From Eleusine coracana subsp. coracana (Eukaryota; Streptophyta; Magnoliopsida; Poales; Poaceae), in the NCBI GenBank assembly GCA_032690845.1, contig CM064426.1, positions 73,396,403-73,460,402 of the forward strand: a DNA stretch of 64,000 bases, in the 5' to 3' direction. Numbering within the stretch: the first letter of the stretch is position 1; every line of letters begins with the position of its first letter. The notes beneath the pieces were generated by a model. That model searched no databases and had not been told where the DNA came from. It saw nothing but the letters and a program-made list of their open reading frames with translations. This document shows positions 46,931-59,284 of this stretch, piece by piece. The position numbers were made by a program, and so were the translations under genes.

Positions 46931-47645
46931 TGTTGACAGTCACTAAATACCTATTTTAGACCATCAATTACCTTCTTGGTATGGTAATTAAGGCGGGGTA
47001 GTTGGTTGTTGTTGACCTTTGCCCAACTCCACCCTCTTGTCATGGGTCGAGTTGTCTGGTTGTGGTTGATCGGGCCCGCTTGGAGTTGGGGCCCGTCTTA
47101 TCTTAGCAGTGCAATCGAGTTTCTCCATCCCGCCGTTTCTGCATGGTCAGCAGCCTACAGAGCTGTCCCGTCTTAGGACGAGGCCCAGTAACGGGAGTTG
47201 GCAGGAGCAGTGCTTATTCAGCAGTCCTGGGTTTGTTCGTGTTGTCGCGCTCATGGCAGGGATAAAACAGATGTCCTTATCCTCGACGTGCTTAGCCAGG
47301 GTAAGAAGAGAGGTTGGCCAAGTCCAGCGAGACGTGGTGTCTTCGACCCTTTGTGGATCGGTTGGTGTTGCCTCGATCCTCGATGGGTCGAGCAGGACGA
47401 AGGCGGTTCTCAACCCTCGATGGGTTGAGCGAAGCAAGGACCTTTGTGACCCTTGGTGGGTCAAGCAAGGCGGGGGTGATCGTGACCTTGCCCTTAGGAC
47501 TTGGTTGGCCTACGGGCCCCCTTCATGGGGCCCTGTCGGCTGTGTGCCGATCGTGCTCCCGCAAACTTGTCAGTCTGCATCGTGTTGGTGTGCGTTTAAC
47601 AAGTCAAATTGGCGCCATGTGGCACGCCAGTTTTTACCCCCAACA
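46931..47645 (+). mobile_element. LTR-like segment following the polypurine tract
   Basis: It begins TGTTGACAGTCACTAAATACC (46931), similar to the family start at 6966 (TGTTGACGGTCGTTAACTACC), and ends ACCCCCAACA (47645), giving TG...CA ends. The middle has several copies of a TCGATGGGTYGAGC motif (47380-47470). No target duplication is seen (GAGTT against TAAGC). It may be the 3' LTR of the deleted element to its left or a chimeric LTR. A 179-codon open frame over it (47109-47648) resembles no protein. Confidence 0.45.
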
Positions 47646-49899
47646 TAAGCCTAGCCCTTGCATATCTGATGATTCGTCGAGTAAAACCACAATCAAACCT
47701 GGGGTGACGGATGAAGAAGATATTCAACCTCTTGAGCTTTCCTTTTAATTCGAGGATGATCTTTTTAAACATTATGGGAACCCCTCAAATTATAGCTATC
47801 ATAAGAAGACACCAACATTTGACTCAGCCCCTGACCCTCACGAGGAGGCATTCGTCCTTGAGACGGTAAAGGAGCTTTCAGCTATTATGAGCAGAGAATT
47901 GTTAAGAGAAGACGAGTTATCCATGGACCCAATCCAGATATGCCCGCCAAACTCAACACTGTCATGCTACATTAGAAGAGCCAAGGTGGACATTCTTTAC
48001 AGCCCCACTGTTGGTGCCAGCATCATTTCTGATGCTTTCACTTTTGCCATTCTAGTTGATTTACCCATGGCACCAACTCACAAATTCCCTAAGTGTTCCA
48101 ATGGACCCATTATAGAAGTATATAGAGTTTTGTGAGAAGTTCTTGTACGGCACGAAGGCATTGATGCACTCCTTGATTTTCACATATTTGAACTCCCAGA
48201 CTTTGATATACTTATCGGGCATCCAATTGAGAAAATTTTCTCTGATACTCTGACCAAGGGGGAAGCTTAATGTCAAACTTGGGGGAATCAAATACTCTAC
48301 CCGATCACTCGATCCGAGAATACTATTGCTGATTTTTCTCTTGAAGACGAGCCAATTGAGGAAGTGAAGGCCATCCTCCCTTTTGATCCTCCTGAATCCA
48401 CCCTCGAGCAACAATCAGAAGATTTCATTGAAGAGGAGGACGAGACTCGGGAAACCTTTGAACTTTCGAAGGAGGAGCCACCTACTTGACCTCCAATTGA
48501 GCTTAAAACCCTTCCAGCTGGCTTGCGCTATGATTTCCTTCATGGCAATTTAGAAGCCCATGTCATCATAAGTGACAAGCTTTCATATCATGAAACTCAA
48601 AGCCTTATAGCCGTTTTAGAAAAGCATCACACCATTTTAGGCTACTCGCTCCAAGACCTTAAGGGGATTAGTTCTACTCTTTGCACCTATCACATCCCCG
48701 TTGACCAAGATAGCACGACATCTTGGGAGCTCTAGCAAAGGCTCAACAATGCAATGCGAGAAGTAGTGAAGAAGGAGGTCTTGAGACTCTTGCACGTCGG
48801 GATTATTTATCCTATGCCACATAGTGAGTGGGTTAGCCTGGTTCAAGTAGTGCCAAAGAAAGGAGGAATGATAGTAATTTAGAATGACAAGAACGAGTTG
48901 ATCCCACAATGAACCGTCATGGGATGGAGAACGTGTATTGATTACCGGAAGCTCAACAAGGCAACCAAGAAGGATCATTTCTCGCTGGCCTTTAGTGATG
49001 AGATGTTATAGCGGCTTGCAAACCACTCCTACTTTTGTTTCCTCGATGGTTACTCTGGTTACCATCAAATTGCCATCCATCCCGATGATCAAAGCATGGC
49101 CATGTTGACATGATCGTATGGAACGTATGCATACTGATGGATGTCATTTGGGCTTGCAATGCCCCCGCATCCTTCCGAAAATGCATGATGTCAATCTTCT
49201 CCAACATGATAGAAGAAATCATGGAAGCCTTCATGGACGAGTTCTCCGTCTATGGGAAAACCTTTGAGCATTGTCTGAAGAATTTAGACAAGGTCTTGAC
49301 TAGATGCCAAGAAAATGACCTAGTGCTTAATTGGAAAAAGTGCCACGTTATGGCCTGAGAAGGCATAGTGCTTGGACACTTAGTGTCTGAGAGGGGGACA
49401 GAGGTGGACAAAGCAAAAATAGAGGTTATATAAAAGCTTCCACCTCCAATCAATATTAAGGGTATTCGTAGCTTTCTAGGCCATGTGGGGTTCTATCGGC
49501 ATTTCATTAAAGACTTTTCCCAAATCAGTAGACCCCTCACTATTCTTTTAGCTGAAGATGCACCCTTTGATTTTGATGATGAGTGCCTCAACTCATTTAA
49601 TATCCTTAAAAAGGCACTCATCTTAGCCCCAATTATCCAACTCCCTGATTGGGCGTTGCCTTTCGAAATCATGTGTGATGCTAGTGATTATACCGTTTTG
49701 GCCCAAACCAAGGATAAGAAGCACCACACAATAGCCTATGCTAGCAAAACTTTGATAGGAGCTCAATTAAATTATGCCACCATTGAAAAAGAACTCCTTG
49801 TCGTTGTTTTTGCTATCGATAAGATCAGATCTTACTTAGCAGGAGCTAAGGTAATTGTTTACATACTACATGGGACCTTTTCCAAAGACATATGATTGT
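47646..49899 (+). pseudogene. Athila/Tat-like Ty3-gypsy pol, part 1 (protease, RT, RNase H)
   Basis: The first part of a gypsy polyprotein. The protease-like region (about 47700-48250) includes TVKELSAIMS and later DFDILIGHPIEK. The RT spans about 48520-49400 with VVPKKGG, CIDYRKLNKAT, FLDGYSGYHQIAIHPDDQ, and at the active site FMDEFSVYGKTFEH (about 49233-49275), where the family has FMDDFSVYG: the second catalytic Asp is Glu. The connection/RNase H region spans about 49450-49870 (GIRSFLGHVGFYRHFIKDFS, CDASDYT, LNYATIEKELL, KVIVY). Stops at about 47745, 48135, 48488, 48733 and 49360, and frameshifts near 49110, break it. After KVIVY the sequence jumps into the integrase linker (GPFPKTYD), so the end of RNase H and the integrase N-terminus are deleted. 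It continues at 51517. Confidence 0.85.
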
Positions 49900-49904
49900 G
49901 AGTA

Positions 49905-50975
49905 TGTTGACATTTCTTAACATCACACTAGAAATATTACTATCCCTAGCACGACACCAGAAATATGTGTTAACATAATAGTAAAATCTATAAGCGCACA
50001 GATAATACCATTGTAGCATTTCCCTATTGAATTGCTCCAAAAGCTTTTCATTTATAGTTCTACCAAACGAAGGCTATATCATAAATATATGATTGTTAAC
50101 AGTAACATAGTCATAAGGATTGGTATGAGTATTTAGAGTTTATACATGGGTAAGTATAATAGTGGATAGGGGTAGTGTGACACACAGAGCTTCATCCCTA
50201 AAGATAAATAAAAGTCCTAAGTCTCTAGGGAGTTTTAATTATGAAAGCAAAGCCATATCTCTAATATATGTTAGCCTACCTATATAGTCACATAGTTAAA
50301 CAATTACAAGCAAGGTTATACTAGTCATAGTCTAATGCACTCAACACTTCGTGTACGGATTCATGCCCAGTATACACACATCGCAACCGAATGTGGAGGA
50401 GTACAATGGACAAATACGGCTATCACCACCTACTGCCTACCTCTACAAACCATGGATTACGAGGTGATCAATACTACATAGCTGTCTAAGCACCACGCTT
50501 ACACATTTAAATAGAATTCTAGCATTGATCAAACACTAGAATCACTGATTGGATTAACAAATACTAAATCAACTCTAACCCTATGGATTAACAAGTCATG
50601 AGCTAAGTAATTGCAATCCTAATTGGATATCAAACCCATGTTGAAGCTTAACAAATAGACTAAAGTACAACTAGCATTACAAGGTATATGAGAATCATGA
50701 CAATAAGATAGCAAGTCTATATCATCATGAAAGCATAAAGTCCTATGACATGAATATGATATATAATCAAATAAGGAACACATATCATAAACACAACTAT
50801 AAGGAAGAACTATATTAATTGAATAGAATAAAGTCATAATAAAATAGAATAAAGGTAAATATACAAGAGCCATACCAATACTCCTATGACTTGGAGACTT
50901 GAGCAAGGCTCCTCCTACACTAAACTCCACTAGGACTAGGAAACGACTAAGTGAAAGAGGGAAATGAATAACACT

Positions 50976-51011
<36 letters not shown>

Positions 51012-51516
51012 TGTGTTGGAGTGGAGCTCTCCCCTTTTATTTATAGAGGCCTTAGGTCGGTACTGAGGAGTAACCGCCATGCACCGACGTTAGGAATTCA
51101 CTAAAGAAGCAGCATGTGGAAGCCTGCCTGAAATGGGCTCAAGACCAAGTCGGGCGACCGGGAGGGGGGAGGTCGGCTGACCGGCTAGTAGGCCCTTTTA
51201 CTTTGTGCTTTCTCTGAGTGGCTGGTAGGTGGGTCCTCTTCTGTTTTAACTTGGTGTTCTCCAGAGGAATCCCATGTAGCCACGTATGTCATCCGAGGGA
51301 AGTCCAGTTGGCATCGTCTCATTGGCTAGAATGATGTTTCCCCCGGATTATGCTCCATTTCTCCAGTTATAATGTATCAAATCCTTGCATGCACATGAAT
51401 CTCTAAGGACAAGTGGAATCTTATTATTCCTAACTAACATGCAAGTATGAAATGCTATGTCTTCCCACTTTTATAGGTATATTGACGGTGAAATTTGGTA
51501 TTTAAGGATATCAACA
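49905..51516 (-). mobile_element. Solo LTR in the gypsy pol gene, target duplication GAGTA
   Basis: On the plus strand it starts TGTTGACATTTC at 49905 and ends ATATCAACA at 51516. GAGTA lies on both sides (49900-49904 and 51517-51521). Removing the LTR and one GAGTA rejoins the host frame (YDCEYILVVVDYVSKW). Similarity to the LTRs at 3880, 6966 and 45410-46409 is in the opposite orientation, so the LTR reads on the minus strand. A minus-strand TATAAATA lies near 51045. No internal region is present. Confidence 0.93.
50976..51016. repeat. (GT)n microsatellite
   Basis: About 20 GT units with one GTAT interruption, close to the TATA box of the surrounding minus-strand LTR. The related LTR copy near 45710 has only a short CACACACACA there, so the tract expanded in this copy. 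Confidence 0.95.
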
Positions 51517-51945
51517 GAGTACATCTTGGTGGTCGTTGATTATGTATCAAAGTGGGTAGAAGTTATACCAAGACGAACAGTAGATGCAAAGAATGCCAGA
51601 AGGATGTTCCACAAGATAATCATGCCTCGTTTTGGAACACCTGGAATGGTGATAAGAAACAAAGGATCTCACTTCATTGATAATACCTTTCATCACTTCC
51701 TAAGAGAACTCGGTGTGAACCACAACATAGCCACTCCATAACATCCTCAGACTAGTGGACAAGTAGAGAGTTCAAATAAGCAAATCAAGAATATCCTCTA
51801 GAAGACTGTATAGGACATAAGGATAGCATGGAAGAACAAATTACTTGAAGCACTTTGTGCATACCGGACAGCATACAAGACACCCATCGGCATGTCACCA
51901 TTCCAACTTGTCTATGGCAAAACTTGCCATTTGCCTGTTGAGATG
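51517..51945 (+). pseudogene. Athila/Tat-like Ty3-gypsy pol, part 2 (integrase core)
   Basis: The integrase catalytic core between two inserted LTRs. It includes VVVDYVSKWVE, RFGTPGMVIRNKGSHF (the family has an Asp where N appears in the IRNKG stretch), GVNHNIATP, HPQTSGQVE, and AYRTAYKTPIGMSPFQLVYG then GKTCHLPVEM. There are stops at about 51739, 51799 and 51811. It joins to the left across the solo LTR at 49905-51516 and to the right across the solo LTR at 51946-55644. Confidence 0.88.
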
Positions 51946-54900
51946 TGTGACACCCCACCTCCGGGGCGTCCTGTGCATCTAGTACCAATCCCTGGATCAG
52001 TAGTTGGTACGCACAACCCAATTATCTCAAATCCATACATTACTAAAATACGAGAATATACGGATGACTTACCAAACATGGCTAAGTTACAATGCAGCAG
52101 AATTTGGATGCGAAAGACTGGTTCTCTTCAATTCAACACATCACATCACATCCACAGGCAAACTTGAGCATACAATGAAACCCTACTGCTTTTACTCTTC
52201 GGGAGTTTGTTCACAAAAAACCACAGTTAACAAACCATGAATACATAAGGTACTCAGCAAGCCCTAACACTACTCAAGGATAAAGTCATGCATTGAGGTT
52301 GTAGCAAGGATGTAGGCAAGGGGTTTATTACTTGTGCTAGCGGCTAAGCACGCGGGGTTCACTGAGAATAGATATCAAGGAAAGAGGAGACATATCAATA
52401 TTTTAGTAGGTTGGCCCTGGAGGGAGTATATACCATTCCCACTAGTTCCCATAGTTTTAAAAGGAATAGATCTCCATATCCAAACCTTGCACTTCCAAAA
52501 CAAGGGTATCACATCACCCACTCACACATCAAGAAGACTATTTTGTGGCTAGTCAATGAGAGCCCAATGATTTGACGTGTCATGATCAGTGACAATGGAC
52601 GTTCGAATGATTTAGGGTTAACTCTGCAGAGCTTAGTACGCTATACCCACAGGCTATTATGCTCTTAGCTACGGATCACATAATTCTCCCACTTCACCCG
52701 GGCACGCCCACAAGTCCACCACGGAGCTCAAGGGTTCCACCATTATGACACACAGTCATATCACCGCACTTTGACACATAGTCATATAATCTTGCCAAGT
52801 ACCGGACTTATCACCACTTTCATCACAACCAACCCCTAAGTTCGTTCCTACTTTGTCGGGTGATACTTCCTTGCTATGTAACCCAGGTTTTGCGTTAGTC
52901 ATGCCCATACAGGTTCTGTGATCGTACTGAAAATATCACCAAGTTGAGGTCTCGCTATCATTCCTGAGCGGCTGGGTAAGCACTCATCCACAACAGGTGG
53001 ATCTACACCGAAGACACCATTACCAAGTACTCTGCACCAGTACTAAGGAGTCTCACCCTCGACCAAGTCTCTCCCACCCAGCTTCAACTTCACACAGTTG
53101 ATTTAACACCCACCCACATCATACTTATACGCACACCACCAAAGACATTTTCACCCATTTTTGAAATAGAAGTATGTAATATGGTGTTGTGATGAACCTC
53201 ATCGCAGAGTTCCTAAGCGCTTCTAAGCATAACAGCACTCCGGACATTGGGCATCTAACGTCGGGGTCTGTGGAGCTTACAGGGTGGTAGGGTAAGGCAT
53301 ACAAGGAGGGGTTGCGATAATAATAATAGAATTGCCGATACTCAAGTAGGTAGCAATCATGCATGCAAGTCACAACAATAGCACTCAAGAGAGCATGCAA
53401 TATAGAGTAGGCTCTAAGTAGGTTTCTAGACTATTGTGATGGGATAAATATGATCAAGGGGATGTTAGAGCTTGTCTGGTAACACTATATCCTTAAACAT
53501 CACGGTTTACATCACTTCGCGTGACGGTGGCAGAGTCCGTCTCGAGCATAGGGCTCCTCAGGTTCTTCACGTGCTGTGGTACGAGACCCTAGCGTGAAGA
53601 AAATAAAATAAATAAGAAACAATCAACACTCCAATTAAAACTCCAAATAGGATTTTTAGGGGGTTCGGTGTATACCAGTGGGTTTATAAGTAGGTTGGGT
53701 CTTAGAAGGCTGACGGCGGAAGAATTGGTGGAAATGGAGTTCGGGTGGTGAAGATATGGTGTTTAGGGGGACAAGGGAAAAATATCATGATGGGGGTGGA
53801 ACTATGGTGGGTGGCAAGAGGTTCCTCGTGTCGAGACAATCGCGTGAGCGTGAGAATCGCCTAAAACGGAGCTACGGTTGAAAAGATATGATTTTTGGAA
53901 GCTCTAGGGGATTATTTGTACTTTTCATAAGGTCATGGGGAGTTGTTTGTAATTACAAAAATATCGAGGGCTTGGTTGTAAAAATGGCAGGGGCTAAATG
54001 GTAATTTATAGAAAGTATGGGAGTCTTTCTGTAAAAGATCAGGACCGAAACAGAATAAGAGTGAAGGTCAGGGGCTTAAGCGCAAAAAAGCATAATTCTG
54101 GGATTTTCCGAAATTTTTTTTGTGTGGGAAATTTCGTGCACCAGGCGCACTGCTCTGTGGACCGGGTTCATGGGCTGGGCTCATGATTTTATGGTGGACC
54201 AGGGGCCAGAATAGAAAATATGGCTAACTAAAATGGGAGGTGGGTTTATTTGGCAATAGGGGAAGGGCTCTTTTGCAAAACCTCTTTTCTCTCACGTGGA
54301 CAGGAAGGAGACGACTTCTTCTTCCCTGGTTCGACCTCCATGGTTGAGCTCTAGAGCTCGAAACCGAGGGGAAGAAGAAGAAGGGAGATGGGGCTTTGGC
54401 GGAGGGAGTTCTCGCGCGTCCATAGGGGGTGGATTCCCGGGCAGGGGCGGTCGGATTGGGTCGGAATCGAGGATGAGGCGGCCATGGCCGGGAGCTCGGT
54501 GGAAGGGGAAAGCTCGAATTGGGGCTCTTTAGTGGAAGGGAGGAGACGGCGCTGGTGTTTTTTCGAAGAGGAGGCACGGACGCATCCGTTTTATAGGCGC
54601 GAAGGGGAGGGCTGAGGGCGGTGAACCACCGGGAGGTGGGCGGATCTCGAGCTCGCGTTAATGGCGTATTGTGCTCTGCGCGCGGTCCGGCGGTGTGAAA
54701 CGCGTGCGCGCGTCATCGAGCGGGGGAGGCGCGCTGCGGGGAGGAAGCGACGACGGCGGCGCTGTGCATGAGGGAGCAGTCGGCTGAAACGATGCAGTCG
54801 AGTTATGGCGCGCGCGCCGTGGAGCGGGTGATGAGACGCGGCAGGGCAGCGCCCTTGCGGTAGTCGGCGGAGTTTACTCCCGTGTTTATGGCTGCGCGGC

Positions 54901-55644
54901 TGCTTCTGCTTGGCCGTGCGCGGGGGCGGTGAGGTTCTCGCTAGCACGGAGCGAGGGCGGTGTTTTGCGGGGCGAGGCAAGCCGAGGAGGTGGCGAGGTC
55001 AGCGGGGCTGTTTGGTGGAGTCATGACACGGCGCCGCTGGGGGCTAGGCGGGGCCGAGTCGCGCAGGCGCGAGTAACGACGTGCGACGGAGGCGAGAAAC
55101 GGTGTTCGCGCGGCTAGGAGGAAGACAACGGGAAGAGGGGCAACGTTCTGGTGGGCTGGAAGGACGTGCGCGGCCCAGGCGGGGGAGAGCAGCGTGCTGA
55201 GCCGAGGTGGCGTGCGCGCGGCCCAGGTGATGGAGAGAAGGGCGGGAATGCCAGGCTGTGCCGGGGGCGAAGTGGGAAGGGGTGCAACTTGGGCTGGGCT
55301 GAGTGCGGGAAGTGGAGAGAATGGGGAATTCGGCCCAGGGGAGAGAATGAAAGGAAAAAGGGTTTATCTTTTCTGGATTCTGGAGTATTTGGGTATTTGA
55401 TTTTGGAGTTTCAATTTGGAGCAAGAACACTCAAAATAAACAAGGGCAAAAGGAAAGTAAACAAGCAACCACTTTTGCAAGGTTGTTTTTAATTATTAAA
55501 AAAATATTTTATCCTATTTCTCTATTTTAATTATTTAGCGAGGTTTTGTTTAAAAAGAGAAATTAAAGTCACGAGATCATATTAAAAATTAAAATTCGTA
55601 GTGATTTACCTCTAATATAGTATTTAAAATTTTGGGGTATTACA
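51946..55644 (-). mobile_element. Long (3.7 kb) solo LTR in the integrase region, target duplication AGATG
   Basis: Plus-strand ends are TGTGACACCCCACC (51946) and TTTGGGGTATTACA (55644). AGATG lies on both sides (51941-51945 and 55645-55649). Excising it restores the integrase reading (PVEMEHRTHWAFRK). Its minus-strand start (TGTAATACCCCAAAATTTTAAA) parallels the LTR at 12807. It has one minus-strand TATAAAA (54595-54589), a GC-rich block (54300-55350) and no gag-pol. Long open frames in the GC-rich block (for example 54980-54591) resemble no known protein. Confidence 0.93.
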
Positions 55645-55649
55645 AGATG

Positions 55650-56165
55650 GAACACCGGACACACTGGGCCTTCAGAAAATAGAATATGGATCTCCAGAAA
55701 TCTAGAATCCAAAAGAAAATACAGATATTAGAGCTGAAGGAATGGAGGGACAAAGCCTATCACAGTGCCAAGATCTACAAGGAGAAAACCAAAATATGGC
55801 ACAACAAGAGGATTCAGCCTAAGGCGTTCAAGGCAGGAAATAAGGTGCTACTCTTCAATTCAAGGGTGAGTTATTTGGGCATGGAAAGCTAAAAAGCAAG
55901 TGGGATGGACCATACACCGTCATCGACACATCCTTTTATGGAGCAATCAAGCTGCAAGACGACACAGGAACCTTTTTAAGATAAATGGCCATCGCCTAAA
56001 GCTTTTCTATTCTAATGAAAATTTAGATAAGGATATAGACGTGGTCAATTTAACTAACTTAAATATCCCCTGCTGGCCCAACTCACCCGGGGCAAATAGG
56101 GCTCACCGCTGTTTGGTCGAATTGGGACTGGCGCCGCCATCCCATGTTTTCTCATGCGTGTTAAC
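55650..56165 (+). pseudogene. Athila/Tat-like Ty3-gypsy pol, part 3 (integrase C-terminus)
   Basis: Directly after the AGATG duplication comes EHRTHWAFRK, then a stop, then NMDLQKSRIQ, LELKEWRDKAYHSAKIYKEK, FKAGNKVLLFNSRV and, in shifted frames, a KASGMDHT/NGHRLKLF tail. This is the C-terminal linker and DNA-binding region typical of Athila/Tat integrases. It ends in disrupted sequence near 56165. No 3' LTR of this element was identified. Confidence 0.85.
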
Positions 56166-59100
56166 CTAACCAATCCCAATCCTTTTTTACACATTAGCCT
56201 AATCCCTTCGTGATGGAGAGCTAATAAAACAAAGTCACCCCGATAATGGTGCCTGTCATGTGGGAGAAAGGCCAGGACAGGAGGACAAAGCTCGTGAACT
56301 TTTGGGCTCTACTTGTAGCCCTACCCTTTTTTCCTGATATACTGTTGTTTGACAAATCAGCTGCGCATGAAATACACCAGGGATACGCACATGGGAGATG
56401 ATGTTGCTTTGCATCCAAGCAACATGCCATAGATCCAAGGGCTGCATGTCTAGGAGCACATCCTGTTAAGAGTACAAAATCCGCTTCCACAAAAGACTCC
56501 AGTTCACATAGAGAAAACACAGATCATGTAGAATTGGACTCCAACATGGCTGTCCTGCCAATGGTTCAAAACACAATCGAACTCCTAAGTTACATGGCTG
56601 GTTCTCTTCCTCCGTAAGTTTTGATCCCGTGCATGGAGTCCATAGCGGACACAGTGTAAGTCCTAATTAGCATTGCTCTATTTAGATGTGTTTGCAAAAT
56701 GGCTGCGGCACTAGCCAGGAGACCACTTGCGGCTCCAAATAGGCAACATGAGGACAGCTGCTCTAGACAACTGACGTCATGTTGCAATCAATCGAATGAA
56801 GGAAGCTACAAATTGCACATGGGGACCAGTACGACTCCGTTTTGCATGGCTCATAGGATGATCTCTGCCTATCCCAAACCCTGATCGAGCGGTGGTGTGC
56901 TAGACTGGAAGACAACAATGTAAAGTAGGCCGACCTGGACCGGGCCGTTTGCAATGGGTCCGTAGTTCACACACAGGCAACAATGCATCTTCTTTTCTTT
57001 TGCTTTTTTTTATTTTTTAAATGTAATTCCTCTTTCATGTCATGTTCAGCTTCTATTATGAAATGCCCATTCTCACAAGATAGAACTACTTTGTCAGAGC
57101 TAGAGCAATTTCAAACTTCATAAAAGATTTGGGAGATTTTTAATTGTTGTTAGCATATTGTTACATTGGTTGAATTGGGCTTACACATGAACGTGTGATC
57201 AGTTTCTTTAGGCCCAGGTAGAATCAGGATAACCTTATACAGTCTTGCTCTACTACATGATTTAATCCATGTTTCTTAACAGAACTCTCAGATTGTTTTT
57301 TTAGCATGTTTAATGCCAATAGATATAGTATGTGACTTACTCAAAATACCCATAGAAAAGCATGCTCACTCGCCTAATATCTCTACTCCTAAAAGAGGTG
57401 AACATGTACATATAGTGTTGCACGGGAGGAGTTGCACGAGGAATCAAACTATGAACATGCTCCAACTCATAATTGCATGAGGAAAAAAAAATACGATTAG
57501 AACCAGCACCAACTCAGAGTTGCCAGAAAAAAATACAAGGAAAAAAATAAAGCCCACATCCCATCCATGAGGACCCACTCCCACCAGCCCGCGCCAACTG
57601 CATATGGCCATCCTCCTCACCAGTGTCGTCATCAAGTTTGAGGGAGGGTGAACCCGTCATCGCCACTACTCAAGGCTGACAGAGCATAGACCTGCTCGTC
57701 TTAGTCTGCATCCAGCCGGACCGCCTCCGCTGCGACTGAGGTGGCGAGGTGCGATGGGAGGGCATTAGGACAGAGGCCTCCCTACGGTATCGAGAGGGGA
57801 ATCGAAGGCACGGTGGCCGGACGACGCTCTCGCTAGATGTGAGGAAACGCGAGGGCGCCGCACCCAACGGCGCAATGTCCGGGGCGGGCTGGAGGCAAGG
57901 CTCATGACACGGCGAGGCACCGAACAATGGTAGGCCAGCGCCAGAGTGTCCAACGAGGGCAGCTCAGTACAATTTTGTCGGTGGGGAGGAGGAAGGAATA
58001 AGGTTTGCTTGGTGTCCGAGAGTGTTCGGTGGGACCGTGGAAGGAAGATTGACCCAGATGGCGTTGAGAACAGGACAAGGTAAATTCCTTCAACCCACTT
58101 GTATGTCTCATGTTTTTTATATTTCATATTTGCATGTTCGTGAGCTTCAAACTTAATATAATAACAAAACTTGTTGTTGGTTAAACAATAATAATGAAAA
58201 ATTATGAAGCTACTTAGATTATTATTCCTATGAATTTCTAGTGTCTATTCAAACGATTACTCTAAAAGAAATTCTGAATTTTCTAATCCTCTATATTACA
58301 CCTGGTCGTCGTCGATGTAGATTCAAGACCTCTACATCCACAACTACAACAATGAAGAGAAAACCGATGACTTCGGACTAGGAAGACCAAGATCACCAGG
58401 GACGTACGATATGTTGGAGGAGGCAACAATAGTGAAGTACGAGCTGCTAGAGAGGAGGAGTTACTTCTGTGCGCACACCCCATCCTCTCTCTGATCCCTC
58501 ATATGTCAGCTCATGAATCAATGAGAGGAGAGACATTGAGAGGTAGCGACAACGACAGGCGAGCGCTAGGCTCCTAATCCGGCAACAACGGTGGCAAGGC
58601 AGGGTGAAGGTTGGTGGGAAGGTCGCTCGAAAAGCTAGAGGACGATAGAAGAGTGTGACCTCAAGAAAATCAACGTAGAGGATAGCCACCCATATATAGC
58701 AAATAGAAAAAAATAAAAAGATTGTTTGTTCCGACCCATGAAAAAAATTAGTAATATAATAAAATTTTTAATTAGATAGAAAAAAGTTACAACAATATCA
58801 CACGATATCATTATTTTGAGTTTTAAAGTATCAACGTACGGACATATTGCTTAACTATGATATTAACTTCCATGGCACATCAATGTCGGCTATGCTCTCT
58901 CCCGTTTGCTCTCTCGCTCGTCCACTGCGTGGTCCTCTTGGATAATCTGACAGCGTCCCGTGGCGGCTGCCCAGATGGTAGCTGTGCAATATGGCAGTGG
59001 AGCGTTCAGCGCTGGATTTGAGGCAGAGGGAAGAGGAAAGGTGATTTTATTTCAGGAAGCAATGATCCTCGTAATCCCATTATCATTTTTGGTGGTCTGA

Positions 59101-59216
59101 GTTTCCAATTTTTTTTGTGAAGAGTTGCTATTCGCTTTCCATTCTTGTTACGCGGTGGGAAAAAGAAAACATAATTTATTTCCTCATGGTGCTATCCATA
59201 TCTTCATCCACACTGC
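56166..59216. other. Unassigned 3 kb upstream of the pectate lyase gene
   Basis: No recognisable gene. A GC-richer block at 57640-58060 has open frames on the minus strand that resemble no protein. The rest is AT-rich. No transposon ends were identified. The last few hundred bases presumably hold the pectate lyase promoter. Confidence 0.4.
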
Positions 59217-59224
59217 CTATATAT
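59217..59224 (+). promoter_or_regulatory. Likely TATA box of the pectate lyase gene
   Basis: CTATATATAG within CTGCCTATATATAGTGG lies about 65 bases before the ATG at 59285. The leader between them is A/C-rich (CATCAACAACAAATCA before the ATG), a usual plant 5' UTR context. Confidence 0.6.
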
Positions 59225-59284
59225 AGTGGTCAAAATAGCAGCTGTCCATATCCTCAGCCTCGTATTGTCATCAACAACAAATCA

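Noticed and set aside
47109..47648. Open frame of 179 codons
   Set aside because: It overlaps an LTR-like segment end to end and stops at its terminal CAACA. No protein-like motif.
54591..55430. Several long open frames on both strands
   Set aside because: They are in the GC-rich block of a solo LTR, Arg/Pro-rich and unlike known proteins.
57670..58690. Minus-strand gene upstream of pectate lyase
   Set aside because: The frames overlap each other, lack conserved motifs and show no splice-consistent structure.
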